This document shows positions 1 through 8,037 of a stretch of DNA of 64,000 nt, one piece after another (within the stretch, counting starts at the first letter, position 1; the number at the start of each line of letters is the position of its first letter). Origin of the DNA: Cedecea davisae DSM 4568 (GTDB lineage: Bacteria > Pseudomonadota > Gammaproteobacteria > Enterobacterales > Enterobacteriaceae); contig NZ_KE161030.1 of assembly GCF_000412335.2 (NCBI RefSeq), forward strand, positions 958,515 through 1,022,514, in the 5' to 3' direction. The translations under genes were made by a program, and so were the position numbers. The notes under the pieces were generated by a model, which saw nothing but the letters and a program-made list of their open reading frames with translations, had not been told where the DNA came from and ran no database searches.

Positions 1-270
1 AGCTTAAATCGCCTCCGTTTTCTCTCCGACTGACCAGGGTCCGGACGCCGGGAGCGGGCGGAGGCTGTGAGCGTCGGGAACGCATCTCAGCCGACCCAGG
101 GCTGGGAGATAAAACGGAGGTTTACCGCTTGCGGCGATTTATCTCGCCGGGAGTCCGGGGTCTCGGGGGAGTGACGGTGACTGCATATGAAGCAGGTCTG
201 GAAGTGAACGGGATCCTCTCCGAACTGGCATAAATGGCTGTAAACCGAAGAGATAATCTCTACAAGTTCG
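1..270. other. Structured non-coding region, possible truncated group II intron
   Basis: No convincing gene on either strand. The stretch is GC-rich and full of complementary segments: 12-21 pairs perfectly with 111-120 (10 bp), 5-13 pairs with 133-141 (9 bp), 84-92 pairs with about 100-110, and 223-228 (ccgaac) pairs with 271-276 (gttcgg) around a small inner hairpin. The text around 220-277, a branched stem ending in a ttcggttatg motif, resembles domain I of bacterial group II introns read on the + strand. If so it is a fragment: the window cuts its 5' side, and downstream there is no maturase, domain V or domain VI. This identification is from memory of family features only; other structured RNAs are possible. 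Confidence 0.3.
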
Positions 271-303
271 GTTATGTTTCGTTCGCCCGTGCAGCGAGAA
301 AAC

Positions 304-792
304 TCAATGCAACGGATAAAGAAATATAATCCCGCTTTGCCCCACCACCAGCGGCTGCCCGTTAAGCTTCAGCGGCTGCATCCAGACATCCATATTCATC
401 ATCAAATCCACCAGGCCGTCTATCATCAGGCCCTTGCTGGGGGTGCTGTAGTAAATAGGCGACCAGGAAAACCACTCCTGGCCTCGCCGGGAGTCGATGC
501 GGGTGAATTTTCCTTTCAGCATAAAGCGCGGATCGTCCGGGCTGGTGATGGTAGTTAAAATCGTGTGGTTCACCATCTCCATGCGGGAGTCGTAAACTTC
601 TTTGCGGCGTGACATCAGGTCATAAAAGCCCATTTGAACGTCGCCGGTAGCCTGCCGGGCAGGTGCCTCGCTGCTGTACGACCAGTTGTAAAAGCCGAGC
701 ATACTCAGCGCCAGTACGGCAATTAATGCACTCAGGATCCACTTAGCCAACGGTGCAGCCCTCCATTTCGCCAATTTTTCGTCTGGTTTCAC
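304..792 (-). CDS. Small membrane-anchored periplasmic protein paired with LafZ-like regulator (ToxS-like position)
   Basis: A 162-aa protein with a short basic N-terminus, one membrane segment (about residues 17-36) and a periplasmic remainder, so an N-in/C-out anchor. It starts at a GTG inside the last 50 bases of the regulator gene upstream, so the two are probably translationally coupled. The arrangement (membrane-bound winged-helix activator followed by a small single-pass periplasmic protein) matches toxR-toxS, where the second protein stabilises the first. I see no sequence motif proving this; the role is inferred from topology and overlap. The gene ends close to the structured non-coding region on its left, so a shortened C-terminus cannot be excluded. 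Confidence 0.6.
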   Translation of the reverse strand: MKPDEKLAKWRAAPLAKWILSALIAVLALSMLGFYNWSYSSEAPARQATGDVQMGFYDLMSRRKEVYDSRMEMVNHTILTTITSPDDPRFMLKGKFTRIDSRRGQEWFSWSPIYYSTPSKGLMIDGLVDLMMNMDVWMQPLKLNGQPLVVGQSGIIFLYPLH

Positions 793-1696
793 GCAGGATC
801 AAATTGTTGAGTTGATTGCCGTCAATGCGCCAGTGGTAGATGGCCATCGCCAGCTGTTTACGGTCGCAGCTGCTCTCCAGCGAAAAGGTGTAATTCAGCG
901 TCTGGTCGATGCTCTGGTAGTAAATATTCATCATGACGGACTGCCCTTTTAGCAACTGATTCATCTGGTAGAGCGTGCCTTTTAGCTTGGTATAAAGCTG
1001 ATCTTTACCGACGTCATCGTGGCTGGCAGGGTAAATTTCGTAGAGATGAATATTGCTGTAGACGTTGCTCTCTTGCTCTCTATACATCAGCCGGTTCCGC
1101 CCGGCGTCAAAAAAGTACCAGGTCGTGCTGGCAACGATCAGTACCGCTGCGATTACCAGGAACGTAATGCCCGGCATGCTTCGCCACCAGCGAGGGGCGC
1201 GAGCCGCTGCTACCGCAGGCAGTGGGGCAGGTTGGGGGAGAAGAGGCTCCGGCTGTAGCGGCGCGACTTCCCTGACTTCCGGTTCAGCGTTGGGCTGTTC
1301 TTCATAGAGAACGCTTTCGCTTTGCAGGATGTCATCTGAGTTATCACGAACCTCTTCTTCTTCTTTTTCAATAACGCAGCAGTAATCCTGCTCCAGCAAA
1401 TAACCCTTTTTGGGTATGGTTTTGATTATTCTTTGTTGTTTTCCATCATCTTCAAGAGCGGTGCGTAAAGCATGAATGGCATTGGGTAAACTATTATTGC
1501 CAATTACCCTGCGCTCCCATACTAGCGTGGTGAGTTCTTCTCTGGTGAGAATCTTTCCCGCATTTTGCGTAAGGGTATCCAGCAGCTTTAATTGATATTC
1601 ACCGAGGCGCTTGCGCTCCCCGCTGGTTAAATTGAGGATTGAACCAGAGCTAATATCAATCAGCCAGTCGTTTACAGAACAGTAGCGTTTATTCAT
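743..1696 (-). CDS. lafZ: ToxR/CadC-like transmembrane transcriptional regulator, LafZ-like
   Basis: A 317-aa regulator. Residues 1-100 form an OmpR/ToxR-type winged-helix DNA-binding domain (GERKRLGEYQLKLLD, then TREELTTLVW, NSLPNAIHALR and the wing TIPKKGYLL). An acidic and Pro/Ala-rich linker (110-168) leads to one membrane helix (about 174-196) and a periplasmic domain of ~120 aa. Such proteins bind DNA from the membrane and sense periplasmic or envelope state. Flag-2 lateral flagellar loci carry a transmembrane regulator called lafZ beside lafA; position and topology fit, so I use that name with moderate confidence. It is divergent from the flagellin genes, and the ~700-bp gap between them is the obvious target. 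The membrane anchor means it must act while tethered. Confidence 0.72.
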   Translation of the reverse strand: MNKRYCSVNDWLIDISSGSILNLTSGERKRLGEYQLKLLDTLTQNAGKILTREELTTLVWERRVIGNNSLPNAIHALRTALEDDGKQQRIIKTIPKKGYLLEQDYCCVIEKEEEEVRDNSDDILQSESVLYEEQPNAEPEVREVAPLQPEPLLPQPAPLPAVAAARAPRWWRSMPGITFLVIAAVLIVASTTWYFFDAGRNRLMYREQESNVYSNIHLYEIYPASHDDVGKDQLYTKLKGTLYQMNQLLKGQSVMMNIYYQSIDQTLNYTFSLESSCDRKQLAMAIYHWRIDGNQLNNLILRETRRKIGEMEGCTVG

Positions 1697-2401
1697 TTTT
1701 TGGCAGCAGCCATTCCTTTAATAATTAACGGATATCGCCCCCGGCAGTGGCCTGCCGAGGCTAATTAATACGTCATCATTAAGTCCATTTAGAATTCATC
1801 ACTGAATTGCCGCTCGCTGCGGAGGGAACGAAAGAACAGCCTGTTCTTATGTATGAGGACAGATTCAACGGCGCTGAAGCGGAAATAAAATGTAAGTTGA
1901 CAGAGCAAAAGCAGGAAAATGTCCTTCCCGGTGTCTTTTTTACGCTATAAAAGTGTGATTGGCAACGTGATTTGGAATAATTTATTCTGATTTATATTAA
2001 ATGTTTTGGGTGAATGTTAATGGATGTGAGTCGTGGAGGTGAATGTTATAAAAAACACGGTGAATGTGAAAATGATGTTTTCTGTTGCCCGCGTAATTAA
2101 CCGAAATGCCCAGGTGGGAATTATTTTAATTTGGAATTTTTTATTATTTATCGATTAAGAATATTCTTAAATGTGTCGCTATTGTTTTCTTTTGTGCTTT
2201 TTATTTTTATTTCCCCGTGCAAATGAGAATGACTATTAATGCAGTGTAGGATATTTGTCTGTATATAAAGAGTCAGAGTGGAGGGGTGGCAAGATATGAA
2301 AAAATATTGCTGCTGGATTTAATTTGTCCGAACAGGATGTCGTTTTATCTCAGTACAACATCAAGGGACCTGATGGTCAGGTTCATTAAGGAGAATATAA
2401 A
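1697..2401. other. Long AT-rich divergent regulatory region between lafZ and lafA
   Basis: About 705 bases with no open frame I would defend. It is clearly AT-richer than its surroundings, as expected for a region silenced by H-NS-type proteins and opened by an activator. A 16-base inverted repeat (cggcag-tggc-ctgccg) lies at 1742-1757, close upstream of the lafZ-like start. A ribosome-binding site (aaggag) precedes the flagellin ATG at 2402. I could not identify a convincing sigma-28 promoter; weak matches are listed among rejected items. Confidence 0.5.
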
Positions 2402-3244
2402 ATGTCATTATCTATTTTCACCAGCGGCTCTTCCATGGCGTCCATCAACGCGCTGAATAAATCCAACAGCATGCTGTCCACCGCGATGGAACGCCTGGGC
2501 ACCGGCAAGCGCATCAACTCTTCCGCAGACGATGCGGCAGGTATGCAGATTGCTTCCCGCCTGCAGGGCCAGACTAACGGTATGGCCGTTGCGCAGCGCA
2601 ACATCTCTGACGCTACCGCAATGCTGCAAACCGCGGAAGGCGCGTTCGATGAAGTGAGCAACATCATGTACCGCATGAAAGACCTCGCCACCCAGGGCGC
2701 GAACGACACCAACACTCAGGACGACCGCGACGCGATCAACTCCGAGCTGGGCGAACTGCAGAAAGAGCTGGGCAACATCATGAGCAACACCTCTTACGGC
2801 GGCGAAAAGCTGTTTGCGGCCGGCGGCAAGCTGTCCGACGACCTGAACTTCCAGATTGGCGCCAGCGCCAACGAGAAAATGACCGTCAGCCTGTCCGGCT
2901 CTCTGGCAAAAACGGCTTCTGCGATTACCGGGCTGTCAAGCCAGCTGGATATCAAAGATGCTTCCGGCGCACAGGCGCTGATGAGCAGCCTGGAAAGCAG
3001 CCTGGCATCTGTAGGCTCTATGCGTTCCAGCCTGGGTGCCAACATTAACCGTCTGGGCCACACCGCGGCCAACCTGTCCAACATGAAGGACAACACCGAG
3101 CTGGCGTTGGGCAACATTCAGGATGCGGATTTTGCCACCGAAGCTTCATCCATGACCCGCAACCAGATGCTGGCGCAGACCAGCATGTCGATGCTGAAGC
3201 AGTCCAACAGCATGTCCGGCATGGTGATGTCCCTGCTGGGCTAA
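2402..3244 (+). CDS. lafA: Lateral flagellin, first copy
   Basis: A 280-aa flagellin, the structural subunit of the filament. It has the conserved N-terminal helix (SLSIFTSGSSMASINALNKS, RLGTGKRINSSADDAAGMQI) and C-terminal helix (DADFATEASSMTRNQMLAQ ... MVMSLLG) that build the D0/D1 core, with only a short middle. This length is typical of lateral rather than polar/peritrichous enteric flagellins (~400-500 aa). No signal peptide: it is exported by the flagellar type III system. It is followed by its own hairpin terminator and by a second copy 168 bases downstream. The two proteins differ at 12 of 280 positions (41, 58, 140, 146, 148, 157, 169, 170, 199, 206, 207, 246), mostly in the exposed middle. 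Confidence 0.93.
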   Translation: MSLSIFTSGSSMASINALNKSNSMLSTAMERLGTGKRINSSADDAAGMQIASRLQGQTNGMAVAQRNISDATAMLQTAEGAFDEVSNIMYRMKDLATQGANDTNTQDDRDAINSELGELQKELGNIMSNTSYGGEKLFAAGGKLSDDLNFQIGASANEKMTVSLSGSLAKTASAITGLSSQLDIKDASGAQALMSSLESSLASVGSMRSSLGANINRLGHTAANLSNMKDNTELALGNIQDADFATEASSMTRNQMLAQTSMSMLKQSNSMSGMVMSLLG

Positions 3245-3266
3245 TCCCTGCGAGACTCTGCATGAC

Positions 3267-3295
3267 AAAAACACCGCCTTCGGGCGGTGTTTTGC
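3267..3295 (+). terminator. Terminator after first flagellin gene
   Basis: Perfect 8-bp stem acaccgcc/ggcggtgt with a ttcg tetraloop, followed by a short T-run. It separates the two flagellin transcripts. Confidence 0.85.
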
Positions 3296-3311
3296 TTCCA
3301 GGCGATAAAAA

Positions 3312-3337
3312 TTAAGTTTTTTTGATTAAGCCATTTA
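3312..3337 (+). promoter_or_regulatory. Possible sigma-28 promoter of second flagellin gene
   Basis: ttaagttt, 10 bases, then gccattta, compared with the enteric sigma-28 consensus TAAAGTTT-N11-GCCGATAA. The -35 match is good; the -10 shares 5 of 8 bases and the spacer is one base short. It lies 75 bases before the ATG at 3413. Late flagellar genes are expected to use the sigma factor encoded downstream (lafS), but this is only a candidate. Confidence 0.3.
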
Positions 3338-3412
3338 ATTATCCCGACCGCTGTGCCGCTTTGATTAAGTAACGAAAGCTCTATAACACGAACAGAATCC
3401 AGGAGATTTACT

Positions 3413-4255
3413 ATGTCTTTATCTATTTTCACCAGCGGCTCTTCCATGGCATCCATCAACGCGCTGAACAAGTCCAACAGCATGTTGTCCACCGCGATGG
3501 AACGTCTGGGTACCGGCAAGCGCATTAACTCTGCGGCAGACGATGCGGCAGGTATGCAGATTGCTTCCCGCCTGCAGGGCCAGAGCAACGGTATGGCGGT
3601 TGCACAGCGCAACATCTCTGACGCTACCGCAATGCTGCAAACTGCGGAAGGCGCGTTCGACGAAGTGAGCAACATCATGTACCGCATGAAAGACCTCGCA
3701 ACCCAGGGCGCGAACGACACCAACACTCAGGATGACCGCGACGCGATCAACTCCGAGCTGGGCGAGCTGCAAAAAGAGCTGGGCAACATCATGAGCAACA
3801 CCTCTTACGGCGGCGAAAAACTGTTTGCCACCGGCGGCAAGCTGTCCAAAGACATGAACTTCCAGATCGGCGCCAGCGCGGAAGAAAAAATGACCGTCAG
3901 CCTGTCCGGTTCCCTGTCCGCAACCGCATCCGCAATCACCGGGCTGTCAAGCCAGCTGGATATCAAGGATGCTTCCGGTGCGCAGGCTCTGATGAGCAGC
4001 CTGGAAACCAGCCTGGCGTCCGTGGGCACCATCCGTTCAAGCCTGGGTGCCAACATTAACCGTCTGGGCCACACCGCGGCCAACCTGTCCAACATGAAGG
4101 ACAATACCGAACTGGCGTTGGGCAACATTCAGGATGCGGACTTCGCAAGCGAAGCCTCCTCCATGACCCGCAACCAGATGCTGGCGCAGACCAGCATGTC
4201 GATGCTGAAGCAGTCCAACAGCATGTCCGGCATGGTGATGTCCCTGCTGGGCTAA
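3413..4255 (+). CDS. lafA: Lateral flagellin, second copy
   Basis: A 280-aa flagellin, 95.7% identical to the copy at 2402-3244 (12 substitutions by hand alignment) with no length difference. The N-terminal 40 and C-terminal 34 residues are identical; nine of the twelve changes fall between residues 140 and 207, the surface-exposed part of the subunit. Several are charge changes (D146K, N157E, K170A), so the filament surfaces would differ. A canonical ribosome-binding site (caggaga) precedes the ATG and a separate terminator follows, so it is a self-standing transcription unit. Tandem duplication with partial homogenisation of the ends is the likely history. Whether both are expressed together or alternately cannot be told from sequence. 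Confidence 0.93.
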   Translation: MSLSIFTSGSSMASINALNKSNSMLSTAMERLGTGKRINSAADDAAGMQIASRLQGQSNGMAVAQRNISDATAMLQTAEGAFDEVSNIMYRMKDLATQGANDTNTQDDRDAINSELGELQKELGNIMSNTSYGGEKLFATGGKLSKDMNFQIGASAEEKMTVSLSGSLSATASAITGLSSQLDIKDASGAQALMSSLETSLASVGTIRSSLGANINRLGHTAANLSNMKDNTELALGNIQDADFASEASSMTRNQMLAQTSMSMLKQSNSMSGMVMSLLG

Positions 4256-4280
4256 AACCCGCAGGCAGTTGCACAACAAA

Positions 4281-4307
4281 TACACCGCTTTATGGCGGTG
4301 TTTTTGT
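4281..4307 (+). terminator. Terminator after second flagellin gene
   Basis: acaccgc/gcggtgt stem with a tttatg loop followed by five T residues; nearly the same hairpin as after the first copy, consistent with duplication of the whole gene unit. Confidence 0.85.
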
Positions 4308-4395
4308 TTCTAAGTATTGCCTTCCGCCTTCCCCCTGTGCGGAAGAATGCCTTCCCGTTTCAATTTAACTTATTGATTTTATTTTAATTTAAAAT

Positions 4396-4411
4396 TGGCA
4401 CGCTAATTGCT
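4396..4411 (+). promoter_or_regulatory. Sigma-54 promoter of the lafB operon
   Basis: tggcacg-ctaa-ttgct fits the sigma-54 (-24/-12) consensus TGGCACG-N4-TTGCW at every defined base, with the invariant GG and GC at the correct spacing. It lies 59 bases upstream of the lafB ATG. Flag-2 loci encode LafK, a sigma-54-dependent activator, which would be the expected partner; lafK is not in this window. It implies that lafB-lafU, including the lafS sigma factor, is a middle-class operon. Confidence 0.85.
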
Positions 4412-4469
4412 AAATAAATCCGCATAACGCCCGGCAAGCCCGGCGTGCCCGTATACCTGGAGATGAAAA

Positions 4470-5789
4470 ATGTCTGATTTGACCAGTCTTGATCCTCAAT
4501 ACCTCGCCACGCAGCTGGCGGGTTATGACATTGCGGCGATGAAAGCGGCGCTGGAAAAGCAGAGCAAATCTCTTGGCGCACAAAAAACGGCGCTAACAGC
4601 ACTGCGTACAGCGATGAGCGATTTCCGCACCGCGCTGACCGCGCTGAACAAAACCGACAGCGGCATGCTGCAAAACGTGGCGACGACAAACATTGAAGGC
4701 ATCGCCAATGTTACCGCCAGCTCAAGCGCGCAGAAGGGGACTTATAACCTTTTCGTGGAGCAGCTGGCCTCGGCGCACCAGATCTCATTCGATGATATGA
4801 CCGATGAGTCAATCAAAAATGCTACCGGCACCATGACGATTACCATCAACGGCAAGTCGATGGATATCGAGATGGACGATCTGCAGTCGTTGTCGGATCT
4901 GACCAAAAAAATTAATACCAATAACGATAAAGATGCGCCCGGCGTGACCGCCTCGCTTATCCGCACCGACGGTAAAGTCAGCCTGATGCTGAGCAGCGAC
5001 GAAAGCGGCGAGGCAAATAAGGTTGAGCTGGATACCAGCAAAATGGACGCGAACAGCGCACAAAAATTCAGCACGTTCGAAACCATCACCCAGGCGCGTA
5101 ATGCCAAATTCAAACTTGGCGAAAGCAATAAGGTTTATGAAAGCAGCTCTAATACCCTGGATAAGCTGATTGATGGCGTCACCATCAAGCTGACCAAAGC
5201 CCAGAAGGATGGAGATGAGCCGCTGCGCATCGATGTCGGGGTAGATAACACCGCCACCAAAGAGCAAATGCAGAGCTTTGTTGATGCCTTCAATACGCTG
5301 AAGGGGGAACTCGGCAAGCTGACCAACAGCGGCAGCGACGGCAAAGACCGTGGCGCGTTTGCCGGTGATGCGGGTATTGCTTCGCTCGAGAGAGATATGA
5401 ACAACCTGCTGCGCCAGACCTTTGGCGACAAGAACATGACCGATTACGGCATTACCGCCTCGCGTGACGGCACGCTGTCAATCGATAGCACCAAGCTGGA
5501 CAAGGCGCTTTCTGAAGATCCTCAGGGTCTGAACGATTTATTTAACGGTAAAGACGGGCTTATCAAGGGCATGGATAAGTCGCTGGATAAATACCTCAAC
5601 ACGTCTAACGGTTTGCTCAAAGGCCGCCAGGAAACCCTGGACCGTCAGCAGAGCGAAATGGATATTCGGTCCGACAAAATTCAGGCGCGGTATGACACCT
5701 CTTACAACCGCTACCTGAAACAGTTCACCCAGTTGCAGTCGATTATGACGCAGATGAATAACACCATGAGTATGTTTGGCCTTGCCTAA
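4470..5789 (+). CDS. lafB: Lateral flagellar filament cap protein (FliD family)
   Basis: A 439-aa FliD-type cap (hook-associated protein 2) that sits at the filament tip and folds incoming flagellin. The N-terminal helical region (about 1-110) and C-terminal helical region (about 380-439, a long heptad-rich stretch) are the parts that form the pentameric cap legs; the centre (about 115-330) holds the exposed domains. It is first in the operon behind a sigma-54 promoter. The next gene, lafC, starts 14 bases after its stop. Length is close to enteric FliD (~460 aa). The name follows the order of Flag-2 loci. Confidence 0.9.
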   Translation: MSDLTSLDPQYLATQLAGYDIAAMKAALEKQSKSLGAQKTALTALRTAMSDFRTALTALNKTDSGMLQNVATTNIEGIANVTASSSAQKGTYNLFVEQLASAHQISFDDMTDESIKNATGTMTITINGKSMDIEMDDLQSLSDLTKKINTNNDKDAPGVTASLIRTDGKVSLMLSSDESGEANKVELDTSKMDANSAQKFSTFETITQARNAKFKLGESNKVYESSSNTLDKLIDGVTIKLTKAQKDGDEPLRIDVGVDNTATKEQMQSFVDAFNTLKGELGKLTNSGSDGKDRGAFAGDAGIASLERDMNNLLRQTFGDKNMTDYGITASRDGTLSIDSTKLDKALSEDPQGLNDLFNGKDGLIKGMDKSLDKYLNTSNGLLKGRQETLDRQQSEMDIRSDKIQARYDTSYNRYLKQFTQLQSIMTQMNNTMSMFGLA

Positions 5790-5803
5790 GGAAGAAGTGA
5801 GTT

Positions 5804-6199
5804 ATGTACGGAAATGAACGGGAGGGCTTTGGTGAGTATCAGCAGTCGGACCTGGCTATTCAGGCCGCTGCCGCAAGCCCTCATCAGCTGGTGCTGATGC
5901 TGTTTAACGGCCTGATGGACGAGCTGGTGCGCGCGAAGAGTCACATTGCCGCCCGCCGCTATGAGCGCAAGGTACAAAGCATCAATAAGTGCATCGATAT
6001 TCTTAACGCACTCACCAGCGCGCTGGATTATGAAAAGGGCGGTGACCTGGCATTAAGCCTCGCCAACCTTTACGACTACTGCGTTTACCGCCTGTATGAC
6101 GCCAGCCATAAGCTCTCCGTTGAGTATGTGGAGGAGGTCGAAAAGATCCTTATAAATCTGCAGGAAGGCTGGCAAAAAATGGGTCAGCAGCATGGATGA
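5804..6199 (+). CDS. lafC: Flagellin export chaperone (FliS family)
   Basis: A 131-aa all-helical protein with the FliS signature near the start (SDLAIQAAAASPHQLVLMLF, then NGLMDELVRAKSHIA). FliS binds the disordered C-terminal end of flagellin in the cytoplasm, prevents polymerisation and delivers it to the export gate. It overlaps the following lafD start by eight bases, so the two are translationally coupled. The length equals that of typical FliS. With two flagellins present, whose C-terminal 34 residues are identical, one chaperone could serve both. Confidence 0.9.
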   Translation: MYGNEREGFGEYQQSDLAIQAAAASPHQLVLMLFNGLMDELVRAKSHIAARRYERKVQSINKCIDILNALTSALDYEKGGDLALSLANLYDYCVYRLYDASHKLSVEYVEEVEKILINLQEGWQKMGQQHG

Positions 6200-6497
6200 T
6201 ATTCAGGTCATTCGCTTTCTGACCCGTGCGCTGGCGGTAGCGGCAGAGGAGGAAAACTGGCCGCAGGTGCAGGAGGTGGATAAGCAAATTGCTTCTCTGC
6301 TGGCGGCGCTTGCGCGTAATCCTCTAACCGATGCCAAACGTGTGGCGCTGGAAGACCTGCGCCGTATGCATCACAAGGTCAATGAAAAGTGCCGCCTGAA
6401 GAGCGAAGAGCTGGAGCGCAAAATGGCGCTCCAGCGCCGTAATCAGGAAGGTGTTGCCGCCTACGCGGTCTTTATGGATGAAGAGGATTTTCGCTGA
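6192..6497 (+). CDS. lafD: FliT-like flagellar chaperone
   Basis: A 101-aa helical, highly charged cytoplasmic protein (predicted long helices at 1-40 and 50-85, with runs such as EELERKMALQRR). Its position directly after fliS-type lafC and before fliK-type lafE is that of FliT/LafD, the export chaperone for the cap protein FliD. FliT proteins are poorly conserved in sequence, so the call rests mainly on size, helical character and operon order. The gene overlaps lafC by 8 bases, and its stop shares one base with the lafE ATG. Confidence 0.75.
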   Translation: MDDIQVIRFLTRALAVAAEEENWPQVQEVDKQIASLLAALARNPLTDAKRVALEDLRRMHHKVNEKCRLKSEELERKMALQRRNQEGVAAYAVFMDEEDFR

Positions 6498-7537
6498 TGA
6501 ACGTGACCGCTTCTCCAGTGTTGCTCAACGATGCAGCCGTGACTACGGCTTCCGGCTCGCTGATGGGGGCGCAGGATATGGCTGCACCTGCGGCTATCGG
6601 GGCTAAGGCTGGCGCTACCGTGCAGCCTCAGCCGTTCACTCTTGCCTTGCTGAATGTGATGCAGGCTACTCCGGCCAGCGCTGCCGAAAGCGGGCAGTTA
6701 CCGGGGCAGGCTGAACCCGCCGCGGAGAGTGACGACGACGGCGATACCTTAACCGCTGATGCCGAAGCGCCGGTGGCGCTGCTTCAGCAATTGCTCGATG
6801 GTCTGCTGGCGGCAAACGCGGTTCCGGCGATGCCGGTTAACACGGTTATCAACAACGCATCGGGTCAGGTCTCATCTGAACCCGGCGGTGATCTAATTTT
6901 GCCGCTTAGCAGCAATGTGCCTGCGCCTGTGGTTCAACAGCAGACCCCTGTGGGGTTACCCGGTGTGCCGCAGGCCGTTGGCCTTAAGGAAATGACGCCG
7001 GTAGCGCCGATATTGGTGCTTCATGCTGGTGAAAACGCGGCAATCTCTGCGGCTCAGCCGGATAGCAAAGCACAGGTGTCTGGCGGTGTAACTCAGGTTA
7101 CGGCAGCTTCGGCCCCGATCAAACTGGATGCCGAAGAGTCGCGTTGGGCGCAGCAGCTTCAGTCCGCGCTGGGCGATCGCCTCCAGGTTCAGGTTAAGGA
7201 CCAGATCCAGCACGCCACCATCCGCCTCGATCCGCCGGATATGGGCAAGATAGACATCTCGCTGCACATCGAAAATGGCCGTATGCAGGTCACGATTAAC
7301 GCCAGCCAGGGTGAGGTTTATCGGGCGCTTCAGCAGGTCAGCAATGACTTACGTCAGAGCCTGACCGAGCAGAACTTTATGCAGGTTAATGTCCAGGTTT
7401 CCTCCCAGGGAGGGCAGCGTGAGGGGCAACAGCGTCCGTCGCAGCATGAACTGGCGCAGGATGTGCAGGCCGCCGCAGCCATCGAGGCGGATGCGGGCGC
7501 GCGCCGCGAAGATGACTCCGTACTACTGACCGTTTAA
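6497..7537 (+). CDS. lafE: Flagellar hook-length control protein (FliK family)
   Basis: A 346-aa protein. The first ~210 residues are low-complexity, rich in Ala, Pro, Gln and Val, as in FliK rulers. The C-terminal part (about 215-305) is the Flg_hook domain, with QLQSALGDRLQVQVKDQ, ATIRLDPPDMGKIDISL and VYRALQQVSNDLRQSL. FliK is secreted intermittently, measures the growing hook and switches the export gate to filament-type substrates. Here it lies among late genes, unlike primary flagellar systems where fliK clusters with basal-body genes; this is the usual Flag-2 arrangement. Confidence 0.87.
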   Translation: MNVTASPVLLNDAAVTTASGSLMGAQDMAAPAAIGAKAGATVQPQPFTLALLNVMQATPASAAESGQLPGQAEPAAESDDDGDTLTADAEAPVALLQQLLDGLLAANAVPAMPVNTVINNASGQVSSEPGGDLILPLSSNVPAPVVQQQTPVGLPGVPQAVGLKEMTPVAPILVLHAGENAAISAAQPDSKAQVSGGVTQVTAASAPIKLDAEESRWAQQLQSALGDRLQVQVKDQIQHATIRLDPPDMGKIDISLHIENGRMQVTINASQGEVYRALQQVSNDLRQSLTEQNFMQVNVQVSSQGGQREGQQRPSQHELAQDVQAAAAIEADAGARREDDSVLLTV

Positions 7538-7549
7538 TGACAGAAGATT

Positions 7550-8017
7550 ATGACTATAAAAACTTTTTCACTCGGGCTGTTAATTGCCCTGATTGCCGCG
7601 GTGTTTGCGGCTCTGCTCACGGTAGTGGGTACTCACGTTATGAATAAGGACGATGGGGCGAGCAGCCTCATTAGCTCAATGTTCAGCTCCTCAGACGAGA
7701 AGGGCGTTGAGTTTGTGGAGATTAAAAACGTCGTTATCACCCTACAAAGCGACGGCAGCAAAGAACGCTATTTGCTTCTGGAGCTGGCGCTGGCGACCCA
7801 CGAGCCGGAAAACGTGCAGAAAATTAACGATATGTCTCCCGCTATCCGCGGGGCGACGGTAAGCCTTCTGTCCGACATGCATTATGACGCTGTACGGGCG
7901 ATGAGCGTTTCTCAGTTAAAGGAAAAGCTTATGGCCGCCTATAGCGAGCGCTTCAAAAGCCTCAACAGCGTTATGCCGTTCAGGGATGTGATCATCAGCA
8001 AGATGGTCTTTCAGTAA
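7550..8017 (+). CDS. lafF: Flagellar basal-body-associated protein FliL-like
   Basis: A 155-aa inner-membrane protein: one N-terminal membrane helix (about 6-26, LGLLIALIAAVFAALLTVVG) followed by a periplasmic domain that ends in KMVFQ, as FliL proteins end in a short conserved tail. FliL surrounds the stator units and supports torque, which fits its place upstream of the sigma factor and the lafT/lafU stator genes. It starts 12 bases after lafE. Confidence 0.82.
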   Translation: MTIKTFSLGLLIALIAAVFAALLTVVGTHVMNKDDGASSLISSMFSSSDEKGVEFVEIKNVVITLQSDGSKERYLLLELALATHEPENVQKINDMSPAIRGATVSLLSDMHYDAVRAMSVSQLKEKLMAAYSERFKSLNSVMPFRDVIISKMVFQ

Positions 8018-8037
8018 GCAGCACGGCGGTAAGGAAA

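Noticed and set aside
274-558. 94-aa frame on the + strand
   Set aside because: Antisense to the leftward 162-aa gene, no ribosome-binding site, His/Gln-rich composition typical of a shadow frame.
1960-1976. tggcaacgtgatttgg as sigma-54 promoter upstream of lafA
   Set aside because: The essential GC at -12 is replaced by TG and shifted; not convincing.
2266-2296. taaag ... gcaagata as sigma-28 promoter of the first flagellin gene
   Set aside because: Spacing (19 bases between taaa and the -10-like element) is wrong for sigma-28 and the -10 match is poor.
2320-2346. taat-N15-gtcgtttt as sigma-28 promoter of the first flagellin gene
   Set aside because: Spacing fits but only about half of the -10 bases match; could be chance in AT-rich DNA.
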